Below are positions 25,558 through 34,365 of a stretch of DNA of 64,000 nt, in pieces. Under the pieces are notes generated by a model that did no database searches, had not been told where the DNA came from, and saw only the letters and a list, made by a program, of their open reading frames with translations. The DNA is taken from contig CAYGSJ010000001.1 of the NCBI GenBank assembly GCA_964352665.1, forward strand, positions 62,001-126,000, given 5' to 3'. Every line of letters begins with the position of its first letter. Position 1 is the first letter of the stretch. The translations under genes and the position numbers were made by a program. The stretch is from UBA1672 sp964352665 (lineage in GTDB: Bacteria > Pseudomonadota > Alphaproteobacteria > Micavibrionales > Micavibrionaceae).

Positions 25558-25851
25558 TTAGGCGGCTTTTTCGGCTAGCACTTTTTCTACTTGTACCTTT
25601 ACCGGCTGCAAGGCAGGGTCAAGCTTCGTCTTAGCTGTGCCTGTGAGAAAGGAATCAAATCCGCCTTTATGTTCTACTGTGCGTAAGCCAGCCGCAGAGG
25701 CACGAACCTTAACCCAACGATCCAATGCCACACTATACAAGCTTGTATCTTGAACATTTGGGAGAAAGCGGCGCTTTGTCTTGTTCATAGCGTGAGAAAC
25801 ATTATTTCCACTCATCACGCTTTTTCCTGTGATCATACAACGACGGCTCAT
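25558..25851 (-). CDS. rpmB: 50S ribosomal protein L28
   Basis: 97 residues, normal length for alphaproteobacterial L28. Begins SRRCMITGKSVMSGNNVSHAMNK, and contains TKRRFLPNVQ and RVRAS-type strand residues (VKVRASAAGLRTVEHKGG). A single gene with its own promoter region and a hairpin terminator. Confidence 0.97.
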   Translation of the reverse strand: MSRRCMITGKSVMSGNNVSHAMNKTKRRFLPNVQDTSLYSVALDRWVKVRASAAGLRTVEHKGGFDSFLTGTAKTKLDPALQPVKVQVEKVLAEKAA

Positions 25852-25908
25852 AGCCTAAATCCTTCTTTTAACTAGAAATTCTTAACTGCCATTCTAAACA
25901 GATGCGGA

Positions 25909-25938
25909 AAAGTAGTCGAAGAGCATACTGGAAGTCAA
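25909..25938 (-). promoter_or_regulatory. Likely rpmB promoter
   Basis: Minus strand TTGACT, an 18-base spacer, then TACTTT. The -35 is good and the -10 poor. The start would be about 50 bases before the rpmB ATG. Confidence 0.35.
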
Positions 25939-25969
25939 GCATTTCTGTAAAAAAACCTAAAAAAAATTA

Positions 25970-26983
25970 CTAGAAAAAATGGCCCGAATACACATAAGCC
26001 GTCAGTAACGCCAGAATAAAGAGGATATGCGCGTAGACATTAATTAAAATACCTCTCTTGAGGTGTTCATAGCTAATTTGCGCCGTGGCACCTTCCGGCC
26101 CAATCCAGGCACCCTTTAAGGTGCTCCCCGATATATCCTGCACCGGGCCTCCAATGCTTATATCCAGTGGCCATGCAATAGCGCTCAAAACGATACCGCC
26201 CTGCTCGTAAGGCGCCTTACCTTTTTTTGCCCACCATGAAAGAAGGGCTTTGTGAAGTTTTGCTGTCGGAGTAAGTGCGGCTGCGGCAGAAAATATAAAT
26301 CCGGCAAATAGAGAGGGAATAAACCCCACTATTTTTTCTAGAGCCAGTGCTATGGTTCCAAAGCCCTTCGAAAATCCCTTTTTTCCAAATCGCCATGCTA
26401 CAAATGATATAGAACAATAGACAAACAACAAAGGAATGCCACCTATAAGATACCAAATCGAGGGTGCTACTACTCCCTTGTCAAAGCTATTAGCGGAAAA
26501 ACCCAGGGCTACTCTGGTGATTCCAAAATCATCTGTGCTGTTTAAATCAACTCTACTAGAGCGGGACAAACCATAATAGGCACCTTCGCATTTACCCTGC
26601 ATTTTTAAAGCAAAATATAGCTTTAACAAAATATACCAAACAGTACCGGATGTCAGACAAGATGCTATCACTAGTATTTCATAGATATGCGATTTAATAA
26701 TCTCCGAACAAGAGGCCAAAACTAAAGAAAAAAACATAATGAAACTGCTGAAAAGAAAACCTCTAAACACCAAGTCAGACTTAGATCTATTCAAACGATC
26801 CATTCTGTCTCCCATTTTTCCGAATAAAATATCAAAAAGACCATAAAAAAGAGAATTGGCATTTCCTGCTACAGGACCTATTATCATACCAATAACAATG
26901 GTGGCAAGGATGGCAATAATTAGATATGGAATACGCTCAGCATCCATAATTGAACCATGAATCTCCAATAAACTTTTAAACAT
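25970..26983 (-). CDS. CobD/CbiB-like membrane protein
   Basis: 337 residues with about six membrane segments. Residues 170-195 (FSANSFDKGVVAPSIWYLIGGIPLLFVYCSIS) match the CobD/CbiB core (AEN..D..VAP..W...GGLPG), and the C-terminus (GPEGATAQISYEHLKRG) also fits. CobD joins aminopropanol to cobyric acid late in B12 synthesis. The family's usual NTLDSM stretch is not present (FVAW follows instead), and no other cobalamin gene is in the window, so a true CobD role is doubtful. A related membrane function is possible. Confidence 0.7.
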   Translation of the reverse strand: MFKSLLEIHGSIMDAERIPYLIIAILATIVIGMIIGPVAGNANSLFYGLFDILFGKMGDRMDRLNRSKSDLVFRGFLFSSFIMFFSLVLASCSEIIKSHIYEILVIASCLTSGTVWYILLKLYFALKMQGKCEGAYYGLSRSSRVDLNSTDDFGITRVALGFSANSFDKGVVAPSIWYLIGGIPLLFVYCSISFVAWRFGKKGFSKGFGTIALALEKIVGFIPSLFAGFIFSAAAALTPTAKLHKALLSWWAKKGKAPYEQGGIVLSAIAWPLDISIGGPVQDISGSTLKGAWIGPEGATAQISYEHLKRGILINVYAHILFILALLTAYVYSGHFF

Positions 26984-27065
26984 GACTATCCCCTGAATTT
27001 AAACGCTTTTGATCCTTATTAAGATATGGCAATATTGTAATACGTTACATATGCGTGTATAGTGA

Positions 27066-27082
27066 TTTTGTGCAGTGCAAAA
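27066..27082. promoter_or_regulatory. TGC-rich dyad upstream of PHB depolymerase gene
   Basis: TTTTG-TGCAGTG-CAAAA, a 5-bp dyad around a TGC-rich centre, 55 bases before the ATG. It resembles the TGC-rich sites bound by PhaR-type PHB regulators. Weak evidence. Confidence 0.3.
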
Positions 27083-27137
27083 TATATTATCTATTTCACT
27101 TTAGTTTTCATACATTCCGATATTAGCAGGAGACTTC

Positions 27138-28730
27138 ATGCTTTACCATCTTCATGAATTGCAACACGTCCTAATGGCACCTCTGCGCCTACAAGCACAG
27201 TTGATGCGTACTGTATTTGATAATCCTCTAAATCCACTTTATTACACCTCATTTGGAAGGACTATGGGAGCCAGTGCGGTTATGTTGGAGCGTCTTACCA
27301 GACGATTTGGAAGACCAGAATTTGGCCTTGATAAAACAGAAATTGACGGAAAAATAATAAAAGTAAAAGAAAATGTAATTGTAGAGAAGCCATTTTGTGC
27401 CCTTTTGAATTTTAAAAGAAACACCAAAAGAAACGATCCAAAAGTTTTAATCGTGGCGCCGATGTCCGGGCACTACGCTACACTTCTGAGAGGTACCGTT
27501 GAAGGATTGCTTCCACATCATGACGTATATATTACAGACTGGGAAGATGCCAGACAGGTACCTATGTCTATGGGCTCCTTTAACCTAGACGATTACATTA
27601 CCTATTTGCGCGAATTTTTAAGCTTACTAGGACCAGACACCCACGTTATTGCAGTATGCCAGCCAGCTGTTCCTGTTTTAGCCGCAGTATCGCTTATGGC
27701 ATCAGAAAATGACCCTAACCAACCACTAAGTATGACTTTAATGGGGGGGCCTATTGATACAAGAGTTTCTAAAACCGAAGTAACTGAACTTGCTGAGACC
27801 CGCCCTATAAAATGGTTTGAAAATACAGTGTTATACAACGTTCCATTTCATTACCCCGGTGCCCATAGAAGAGTATATCCTGGTTTCCTTCAACTTTCGG
27901 GCTTTATGTCTATGAACTTAGATACGCATGTAGGCTCCCACATGAAGTTTTTTCATCACTTAATTACTGGGGATGGTGAATCAAGTGATAAGCACAAGAC
28001 TTTTTATAATGAATACCTCTCTGTGATGGATATTCCAGCAGAATTTTATCTTCAAACAGTAAATGAAGTGTTTCAAAAACATTCACTTCCAAGAGGTATT
28101 ATGAAATGGCGCGATCCCCATACAAATAAACTTATGGATGTAAGGCCACAAGATATACAGCACACAGCTCTTATGACAATTGAAGGTGAGCTTGATGACA
28201 TATCAGCCCGTGGGCAAACTACCGCTGCCCATATGCTTTGTCATTCTCTCCCACAAAGGAAACAATATCACCATTTTCAATTAGAATGTGGGCATTATGG
28301 TATCTTTAACGGCGGACGTTGGCGCACACAAATTATGCCAAGAATTAGAACTTTTATTCGTAAGTTTGATACAGATAAAGACCCGGTTCCAGAGGCAGAT
28401 TTGGCTAAAGTACCTGCTCTTGAGGCTGATCGCTACGATCATGACAAACACGGAATTGTTGCAATTAGAAGATGGCTTAAACAACATCAGCCCGAAAATT
28501 ACAAAAACACTCGTATTATGTCAAACATACAATCTCATCCGCCCAAAAAGAAAGAAGCTATTATTGCCAAGGAATCCAGTAAAACAAAGGATTACAGTAA
28601 TAAGAAAAACGGTGTCAATACCACCAGCCCAAAAAATAATAAAAAAACCACTATCAAAGCACCACAGTCCTCTGCTAGAAAGACAGCACACAGTAAAAAG
28701 AGCAAAAAAGCTGTTATAAAGACAAAATAG
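27138..28730 (+). CDS. phaZ: Intracellular polyhydroxyalkanoate (PHB) depolymerase
   Basis: Degrades stored poly-3-hydroxybutyrate inside the cell. 530 residues. Family N-terminus MLYHLHELQH..LAPLRL (start secure, with AGGAG before it), alpha/beta-hydrolase core, nucleophile C174 in AVCQPAVPVL, EGELDDISARGQT near residue 350, and the late His in ECGHYGIFNG. Residues 468-530 are an extra Lys/Ser/Thr/Asn-rich tail (about 21 Lys in 63 residues) beyond the usual end of the family. The tail could bind DNA, polyphosphate or the granule surface. The polymerase gene phaC is not in the window. Confidence 0.93.
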   Translation: MLYHLHELQHVLMAPLRLQAQLMRTVFDNPLNPLYYTSFGRTMGASAVMLERLTRRFGRPEFGLDKTEIDGKIIKVKENVIVEKPFCALLNFKRNTKRNDPKVLIVAPMSGHYATLLRGTVEGLLPHHDVYITDWEDARQVPMSMGSFNLDDYITYLREFLSLLGPDTHVIAVCQPAVPVLAAVSLMASENDPNQPLSMTLMGGPIDTRVSKTEVTELAETRPIKWFENTVLYNVPFHYPGAHRRVYPGFLQLSGFMSMNLDTHVGSHMKFFHHLITGDGESSDKHKTFYNEYLSVMDIPAEFYLQTVNEVFQKHSLPRGIMKWRDPHTNKLMDVRPQDIQHTALMTIEGELDDISARGQTTAAHMLCHSLPQRKQYHHFQLECGHYGIFNGGRWRTQIMPRIRTFIRKFDTDKDPVPEADLAKVPALEADRYDHDKHGIVAIRRWLKQHQPENYKNTRIMSNIQSHPPKKKEAIIAKESSKTKDYSNKKNGVNTTSPKNNKKTTIKAPQSSARKTAHSKKSKKAVIKTK

Positions 28731-28740
28731 CGGACTACAA

Positions 28741-29421
28741 ATGATTGAAAACCTGGTTACCGTAAGACGTAGCAAGCGTGCCAAACGTGTTGCATTAAGA
28801 CTGGATCCCTCAGAGCAGGTTGTAAACCTTGTTGTGCCTCATCGCATGCCTTTAAAAAGAGCCTATTATTTTGCCGAAGAGCATACTGACTGGGTTAGGC
28901 AGACCCTAAAAGCCTTACCACGGCCTATTCCTTTCCGACATGGCACAAAGCTTCCTTTTTTTGGTGATACCTTGCGCTTAAGCATTAAGATAGATCCAAC
29001 TTTAAGACGTACAACTATTGAACATGATGTTGATGTTCTAAGGGTTCATACTTATCTTGAGGATCCAACTAGCAGAATAAAGGCTTACCTTAAAAAGCTT
29101 GCTTTAGAAGGATTGTCGGACATGGCCTCCGATAAAGCTGACAAGATAGGAAAACGTATATCCTCAATAAGTGTACGTGATACCAAAACGCGTTGGGGCA
29201 GCTGTTCTCATGATAAATCTTTATGCTTTTCATGGCGCCTGATATTTGCTCCATATGAGGCAATAGATTATGTAGTTGCCCATGAGGTTGCGCATTTAAA
29301 ATATATGGACCACAGCAAGAAATTTTGGGCGTTGTGTCAGGATTTATCCTATGACTATGTAGAGGGTAAATACTGGATGCAAAATCAGGGAAACGACTTA
29401 ATGCGCTACGGTCTTGGCTAG
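28741..29421 (+). CDS. YgjP-like zinc metallopeptidase (DUF45)
   Basis: 226 residues. C-terminal zinc motif HEVAHLKYMDHSKKFW (HExxH plus a downstream His), preceded by TRWGSCS, both diagnostic of the YgjP/DUF45 (SprT-like) family. The substrate is unknown. It starts 10 bases after phaZ, so it is probably co-transcribed. The stop overlaps the ruvX stop by 4 bases. Confidence 0.9.
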   Translation: MIENLVTVRRSKRAKRVALRLDPSEQVVNLVVPHRMPLKRAYYFAEEHTDWVRQTLKALPRPIPFRHGTKLPFFGDTLRLSIKIDPTLRRTTIEHDVDVLRVHTYLEDPTSRIKAYLKKLALEGLSDMASDKADKIGKRISSISVRDTKTRWGSCSHDKSLCFSWRLIFAPYEAIDYVVAHEVAHLKYMDHSKKFWALCQDLSYDYVEGKYWMQNQGNDLMRYGLG

Positions 29422-29918
29422 CTCTTTGATGACAAGAGATTTAGTGCATTCTGTAGTATGACTTGCGCCGCCAATTTATCAATAATCCCTTTATCTTTAG
29501 CCCGACGCTTTGAAATATCCACAGATTGACTAACAAAGATTTCCACTGAATTTGTGGATAAACGTTCATCCAACAGAGCAATCCATATATCATTGCCTTT
29601 TAACTCCGTACAAAGCTGGTTTTCAAATTCTATGGCAAAATCCCGTATAGACTGGCATTTAGGCCCTTCTGTACCATCCATATTTATTGGATACCCTATA
29701 ACATACCCGCCAACACTATATTCTTTGGCTATGTTCTCTATTTGCCTAAGATCATGGGTAAATTTTTTTCTTTTCAGGGTTTTTAAAGGCATGGCTATGC
29801 TATGGGCGCTATCCGTCAAAGCAATGCCAATTGTTTTTGTTCCAACATCCAAGCCCATAAGTACTGTATCACCTGGGCATTTGTCCTTAATATTTTCTAG
29901 TTTATCAATCATTTTCAT
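29418..29918 (-). CDS. ruvX: RuvX/YqgF family Holliday-junction resolvase-like protein
   Basis: 166 residues, RNase H-like fold. MGLDVGTKTIGIALTD near residue 22 carries the first catalytic Asp; VIGYPINMDGTEG and LLDERLST follow, and the C-terminal SQSVDISKRRAKDKGIIDKLAAQVILQ is typical. YqgF proteins also act in 16S rRNA 5' processing in E. coli, so the exact role is open. Divergent from gatC. Confidence 0.94.
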   Translation of the reverse strand: MKMIDKLENIKDKCPGDTVLMGLDVGTKTIGIALTDSAHSIAMPLKTLKRKKFTHDLRQIENIAKEYSVGGYVIGYPINMDGTEGPKCQSIRDFAIEFENQLCTELKGNDIWIALLDERLSTNSVEIFVSQSVDISKRRAKDKGIIDKLAAQVILQNALNLLSSKS

Positions 29919-29998
29919 TGTCTATATAGGTCTTGCACGCTACACACGTGAATGATAAAAGTCCAAGGGTTATTTAACTACCAATTATAGGCTTAATA

Positions 29999-30286
29999 AT
30001 GTCTCTTGATAAAGAAACTGTCAAAAAAGTTGCACGATTAGCACGTATCAGAATGAATGATGAAGAGCTAGAACGTATGGTTCCCCAACTTTCAAATATT
30101 ATCGGCTTTGTCGAACAGCTTTCCGAAATAAATACTGATGATGTAGAGCCATTGGCTAATGTTGTTGAAATTATTCCCGAACTTAGGGACGATGCTGTCA
30201 TTGATGGTAACTGCGTTGAAAAAGTGGTTGCCAATGCCCCTGAAGAAACACAAAACTATTTTGTAGTACCAAAAGTTGTAGAGTAA
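29999..30286 (+). CDS. gatC: Glu-tRNA(Gln)/Asp-tRNA(Asn) amidotransferase subunit C
   Basis: 95 residues, normal length. Helical start SLDKETVKKVARLARIRM and the conserved NVVEIIPELRDDAVIDGN. GatC stabilises the A-B dimer. First gene of a seven-gene plus-strand run. Confidence 0.97.
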   Translation: MSLDKETVKKVARLARIRMNDEELERMVPQLSNIIGFVEQLSEINTDDVEPLANVVEIIPELRDDAVIDGNCVEKVVANAPEETQNYFVVPKVVE

Positions 30287-30288
30287 AA

Positions 30289-30522
30289 ATGCCTAATCAA
30301 AATTTTAATTCAAAAAGAAAAATGCTTCAGCCTCTTATGCTGGCTTCGGGCATAACGTTCTTGGCTGGTTCGGCTTTTATGCTTGCTTACCCAGAGTACA
30401 TCATTGAAAACTTCGGCTTACAGCAAGAAATTGCTCAATTATTGCCACTTATTTTAGGGCTTGTTGGTCTTGGTGATGTGATAGTTGCCTTATTTGTTTT
30501 TCGTAGCAAGGATAGAAAATGA
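30289..30522 (+). CDS. Small two-TM protein between gatC and gatA
   Basis: 77 residues, not recognised. Two membrane segments (about 14-33 and 46-69) and a basic C-terminal SKDRK. It starts 2 bases after gatC, and its stop overlaps the gatA start as ATGA, so it is translationally coupled to both. A membrane protein between amidotransferase subunits is unusual. Function unknown. Confidence 0.75.
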   Translation: MPNQNFNSKRKMLQPLMLASGITFLAGSAFMLAYPEYIIENFGLQQEIAQLLPLILGLVGLGDVIVALFVFRSKDRK

Positions 30523-31979
30523 CAAATTTAACCTCCCTAACTATAGCAGAAGCACTAGATGGTTTAGAAAAAAAGAACTTTTCATCTACTGAGCTAACTC
30601 AGGCACATATAGATAATATGGCTCAGCATAAAAACTTGAATGCCTTTATCGTTGAAACACCTGAACTAGCATTAGAACAGGCAAAAGCTTCGGATGAAAG
30701 ACGTGCTTCTGGTAAAGTTAAGGCTCTTGACGGGATTCCTTTGGCAATAAAAGATCTTTTTTGTACTAAGGATGTACAGACAACAGCTGCTAGCCGTATT
30801 TTACAGGGATTTATTCCACAGTACGAGTCAACGGTCACACAAAAGCTGTTTGATGATGGCATTGTTATGCTAGGCAAGACAAATCTTGATGAATTCGCCA
30901 TGGGGTCTTCTAATACAACAAGCTATTACGGAAATGTTATTAGCCCCTGGAAAAGAGGAGACGGAAAAGATCTAACCCCAGGGGGGTCTTCTGGTGGCTC
31001 TGCTGCTGCTGTTTCAGCCCAGTTATGTATGGGGGCCACAGGGTCAGATACCGGAGGATCAATAAGACAGCCCGCAGCGTTTTGTGGTATCTCAGGCATT
31101 AAACCAACATACGGACGATGTTCTAGATGGGGCATTGTCGCCTTTGCTTCCTCTTTAGACCAAGCGGGTGTTTTTGCACGCTCTGTAAAAGATAACGCAC
31201 TGCTTTTGCAAAGCATTAGTGGGCATGACCCCAAAGACAGCACATCAGCAAATATAAATGTTCCAGATTTCGCAGCAGCTATTACAGGCGATATAAAAGG
31301 CATGACGATTGGTATACCCAAAGAGTATCGTGTTGATGGCATGCCTGATGAAATTGCAGAGCTTTGGGAGCAAGGCATAAAATGGCTAGAATCTGCCGGC
31401 GCAAAAACCATCGAAGTTAGTATGCCGCATACTCATTATGCCTTACCAACTTACTACGTTATTGCGCCCGCCGAGGCGTCTTCTAACTTAGCAAGGTATG
31501 ATGGTGTTCGGTATGGCCATAGAGCCAAAGAGAATGATCTAACCGATATGTACGAGATTACGAGAGCAGAGGGTTTTGGCGCGGAAGTTAAACGCAGAAT
31601 TATGATCGGAACTTATGCCCTTTCATCCGGTTATTATGATGCTTACTATATTAAAGCACAAAAGGTAAGAAGGCTTATCGCACAGGACTTTCAAAAGGCT
31701 TTTGAAAAATGTGATGCACTTCTTACACCCACAGCCCCTTCTGCTGCTTTTGCAATAGGCGAAAATGAGGACGACCCAATCAAGATGTATTTAAACGATG
31801 TTTTTACGGTTCCCGCATCTCTTGCCGGCCTACCGGGTATGTCAATTCCAGCTGGGCTTGATAAAGATGGCCTTCCTTTAGGTTTGCAAATTATTGGTAA
31901 AGCTTGGGATGAAGAAACAGTATTTAAAGTTTCTGGTATCATAGAAGATATGGCACAATTTACAGCTAAACCTGAGTAA
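30519..31979 (+). CDS. gatA: Glu-tRNA(Gln)/Asp-tRNA(Asn) amidotransferase subunit A
   Basis: Amidase that releases ammonia from glutamine to amidate Glu-tRNA(Gln). 486 residues. Catalytic Ser-cisSer-Lys triad: K78 (LAIKDLF), the GGSSGGSAAAV segment (about 155-165) and S181 in SDTGGSIRQPA. The window also has gltX, whose product may supply the mischarged tRNA. Confidence 0.97.
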   Translation: MTNLTSLTIAEALDGLEKKNFSSTELTQAHIDNMAQHKNLNAFIVETPELALEQAKASDERRASGKVKALDGIPLAIKDLFCTKDVQTTAASRILQGFIPQYESTVTQKLFDDGIVMLGKTNLDEFAMGSSNTTSYYGNVISPWKRGDGKDLTPGGSSGGSAAAVSAQLCMGATGSDTGGSIRQPAAFCGISGIKPTYGRCSRWGIVAFASSLDQAGVFARSVKDNALLLQSISGHDPKDSTSANINVPDFAAAITGDIKGMTIGIPKEYRVDGMPDEIAELWEQGIKWLESAGAKTIEVSMPHTHYALPTYYVIAPAEASSNLARYDGVRYGHRAKENDLTDMYEITRAEGFGAEVKRRIMIGTYALSSGYYDAYYIKAQKVRRLIAQDFQKAFEKCDALLTPTAPSAAFAIGENEDDPIKMYLNDVFTVPASLAGLPGMSIPAGLDKDGLPLGLQIIGKAWDEETVFKVSGIIEDMAQFTAKPE

Positions 31980-31992
31980 CGAGAGTTTTAGA

Positions 31993-32658
31993 ATGAATTG
32001 TTATAAATACAGACACAAAATTTTCAAAAGTCTAATGTTCAGCCTTTTACTTATTAGTGCCTTCACTTCTTTGGCTAGAGCACAAACCTTAGAAGAGGAT
32101 CGTGTACAGTCTCTTGGCGAAATCTTTAATCCTGAAGGTCCTAGCTTGAATCAACAGGCAACTTCTTCCGAGTTAGCTAATATCTATTTTGAAAACTGTT
32201 TAAATAAAGAAAGTCTTGCCTTTAATGACACAGAAAAGGAAACGCTCTGCGCTTGTACCTCTTCAAATATTGCAGAGACTATGGATACAGAAGAAGTAAA
32301 ACTCCTTGAAGCGAGTGGCAAGAAGGGAAAAGATGCGCGTAGCAAAATGCTGGCATTCTCTTATGCCCCTTGTATGCAGCATGTTATAGAAACCAAGGTT
32401 CAAGGAGATTGCTACACTTCGGGATATTTGGACGATATTATTAGAGGAAAACAGTTAATATGCGGATGTGTGGCTAAGCGCTATCAGGAACTTATAAATA
32501 AAAATGCGGCATTCATTATAACAGACGCCATGCACTATAATCCCATGACACTTAATCCTTTAGAAGATTACTTTACAAAAGTTAATTATTTTGCGCAGCA
32601 AAATCATTTTATTAAGCAATGCAAATATCAGTTTTCTTATGACAGAGATAATAAATAG
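31993..32658 (+). CDS. Secreted protein with duplicated C-x16-C-x-C module
   Basis: 221 residues, not recognised. Signal peptide about 1-30 (SLMFSLLLISAFTSLARAQ). The mature protein holds two matching modules: C69-x16-C86-A-C88 followed by C127, and C140-x16-C157-G-C159 followed by C210. The exact repeat of the spacing points to an internal duplication of a four-Cys domain, either disulfide-bonded in the periplasm or metal-binding. It lies between gatA (13 bases) and gatB (22 bases) in the same operon. Confidence 0.85.
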   Translation: MNCYKYRHKIFKSLMFSLLLISAFTSLARAQTLEEDRVQSLGEIFNPEGPSLNQQATSSELANIYFENCLNKESLAFNDTEKETLCACTSSNIAETMDTEEVKLLEASGKKGKDARSKMLAFSYAPCMQHVIETKVQGDCYTSGYLDDIIRGKQLICGCVAKRYQELINKNAAFIITDAMHYNPMTLNPLEDYFTKVNYFAQQNHFIKQCKYQFSYDRDNK

Positions 32659-32680
32659 TTTTTAAAAGGACCGAAATAAG

Positions 32681-34138
32681 ATGGCAGAAATGATAAAAGG
32701 TGAAACTGGAGATTGGGAGATTGTCATAGGTATGGAAGTGCATGCCCAGATAATCGCTGAATCAAAGCTTTTTTCAGGTGCCTCAACAGAATTCGGGGGC
32801 GCGGCCAATACGCAAGTTTCTTTAGTAGATGCTGCCATGCCTGGTATGCTTCCTGTCCTTAATAAAAAATGCGTAGAACAAGCCATAAAAACTGGATTAG
32901 GACTTAACTCTCGCGTAAATAAAACGTCAATATTTGCTCGTAAAAACTATTTCTATCCTGATTTACCACAAGGCTATCAAATTTCACAGTTTGAAAGCCC
33001 TATTGTTGGAGAAGGAAAAATTGAAATTGATCTCTCTGATGGCACTGTTAAAGAAATTGGTATTACAAGGCTTCATCTTGAGCAAGATGCAGGAAAATCC
33101 TTACATGACCAACATCCACAAAAAACCTATATTGACTTAAATAGATCTGGCTGTGCTTTGATGGAAATAGTATCGGAGCCTGACATTAGGGGGGCCGAAG
33201 AAGCTGTAGCGTATCTATCAAAAATCAGAATGATTCTGAGGTATTTAGGAACATGTGATGGTAACATGGATGAGGGCTCCATGCGTGCAGACGTAAATAT
33301 TTCTGTCCGTAGACCTGGGGAGGAATATGGAACGAGAGCAGAGATTAAAAATGTAAATTCTCTAAAAGCTGTTCAGCAAGCAATTGAATTTGAAGCAGAG
33401 AGACAAATTACTATTATAGAGTCCGGAGGCTCTGTTGATCAGGAAACACGCCTTTGGGATCCAGGGAAAATGGAAACTCGATCGATGCGGTCTAAGGAAG
33501 AAGCGCATGATTATAGGTATTTTCCTGATCCAGATTTGCTGCCACTAAAACTTGATCAAAAATGGATAGATGAAATAAAGGCAACTTTGCCAGAGCTTCC
33601 TGATCAAAAGAAGCACCGTTTTATGAATGAATTTGGGCTTAACACTTATGATGCAAGCGTGTTAATAGCTGAAAGAAGTCGTGCTGATTATTTCGAGATT
33701 GTAGCGGATGGCTCTGACGCAAAGCTTGCTGCAAACTGGGTTATTAACGAATTGCTGGGTATTTTAAACAAAAATGACAAAACGCTTGGGCAGAGCCCTA
33801 TTAGGGCAGAGCAACTAAAAGGCCTTATTGAGTTGATCTCGGATGAAACAATTTCTGGCAAAATTGCTAAAGATGTCTTTAGTGAAATGTTTAGCACAGG
33901 CAAAGATGCTTCAGATATCGTTGAGGAAAAAGGCCTAAAGCAGGTTACCGACACGGGAGCAATAGAGGCCATTATTACTGAGGTCATTGGAGATAATCCT
34001 GACAATGTACAGGCCTATAGAGAAGGTAAAGATAAGCTTTTTGGATTTTTCGTAGGGCAAGTTATGAAGAAAACCCAAGGAAAGGCTAACCCCGCAACCG
34101 TCAACAAATTACTTAAAGAAAAACTAGATAAGAAATGA
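32681..34138 (+). CDS. gatB: Glu-tRNA(Gln)/Asp-tRNA(Asn) amidotransferase subunit B
   Basis: 485 residues. GatB activates the tRNA-bound glutamate. Motifs: VIGMEVHAQI near the N-terminus, LPGMLPVLNKKCVEQA-type segment, YFYPDLPQGYQISQ, the metal region GRLHLEQD-like (TRLHLEQDAGKSLHD), and a C-terminal helical YqeY-like tail that binds tRNA. AAAAGGA precedes the start. ATGA overlap with the next gene. Confidence 0.97.
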   Translation: MAEMIKGETGDWEIVIGMEVHAQIIAESKLFSGASTEFGGAANTQVSLVDAAMPGMLPVLNKKCVEQAIKTGLGLNSRVNKTSIFARKNYFYPDLPQGYQISQFESPIVGEGKIEIDLSDGTVKEIGITRLHLEQDAGKSLHDQHPQKTYIDLNRSGCALMEIVSEPDIRGAEEAVAYLSKIRMILRYLGTCDGNMDEGSMRADVNISVRRPGEEYGTRAEIKNVNSLKAVQQAIEFEAERQITIIESGGSVDQETRLWDPGKMETRSMRSKEEAHDYRYFPDPDLLPLKLDQKWIDEIKATLPELPDQKKHRFMNEFGLNTYDASVLIAERSRADYFEIVADGSDAKLAANWVINELLGILNKNDKTLGQSPIRAEQLKGLIELISDETISGKIAKDVFSEMFSTGKDASDIVEEKGLKQVTDTGAIEAIITEVIGDNPDNVQAYREGKDKLFGFFVGQVMKKTQGKANPATVNKLLKEKLDKK

Positions 34139-34362
34139 CACAGAAATTTGAATATAAAGTTGTAATTTATCGCGAAAGCATGCTTGGCTCCCTTTTCCTT
34201 TCTGGCTCCAAAGTTGATCCACTCAAATTCTCGGAATTTCTTAATAAAAATGGGGATCAAGGCTGGGAAGTGGTGACAATGGAGCGCGAGGCAAGGAGAA
34301 TGCTTTTATTTTTTAGTAGAGAGGCATTTCTTGTAGTTCTAAAAAGAAAGAAACAGGAGTAA
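34135..34362 (+). CDS. DUF4177-like small protein
   Basis: 75 residues. Resembles DUF4177 (FEYKVV..., LNKNGDQGWEVVTM), a small beta-rich soluble family of unknown role. Coupled to gatB by an ATGA overlap. Confidence 0.72.
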   Translation: MTQKFEYKVVIYRESMLGSLFLSGSKVDPLKFSEFLNKNGDQGWEVVTMEREARRMLLFFSREAFLVVLKRKKQE

Positions 34363-34365
34363 GGC

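Noticed and set aside
28540..28730. Frameshift or read-through as the source of the Lys-rich tail of PhaZ
   Set aside because: The tail is in the main frame, ends 10 bases before the next gene, and shows no sign of a shifted conserved segment.
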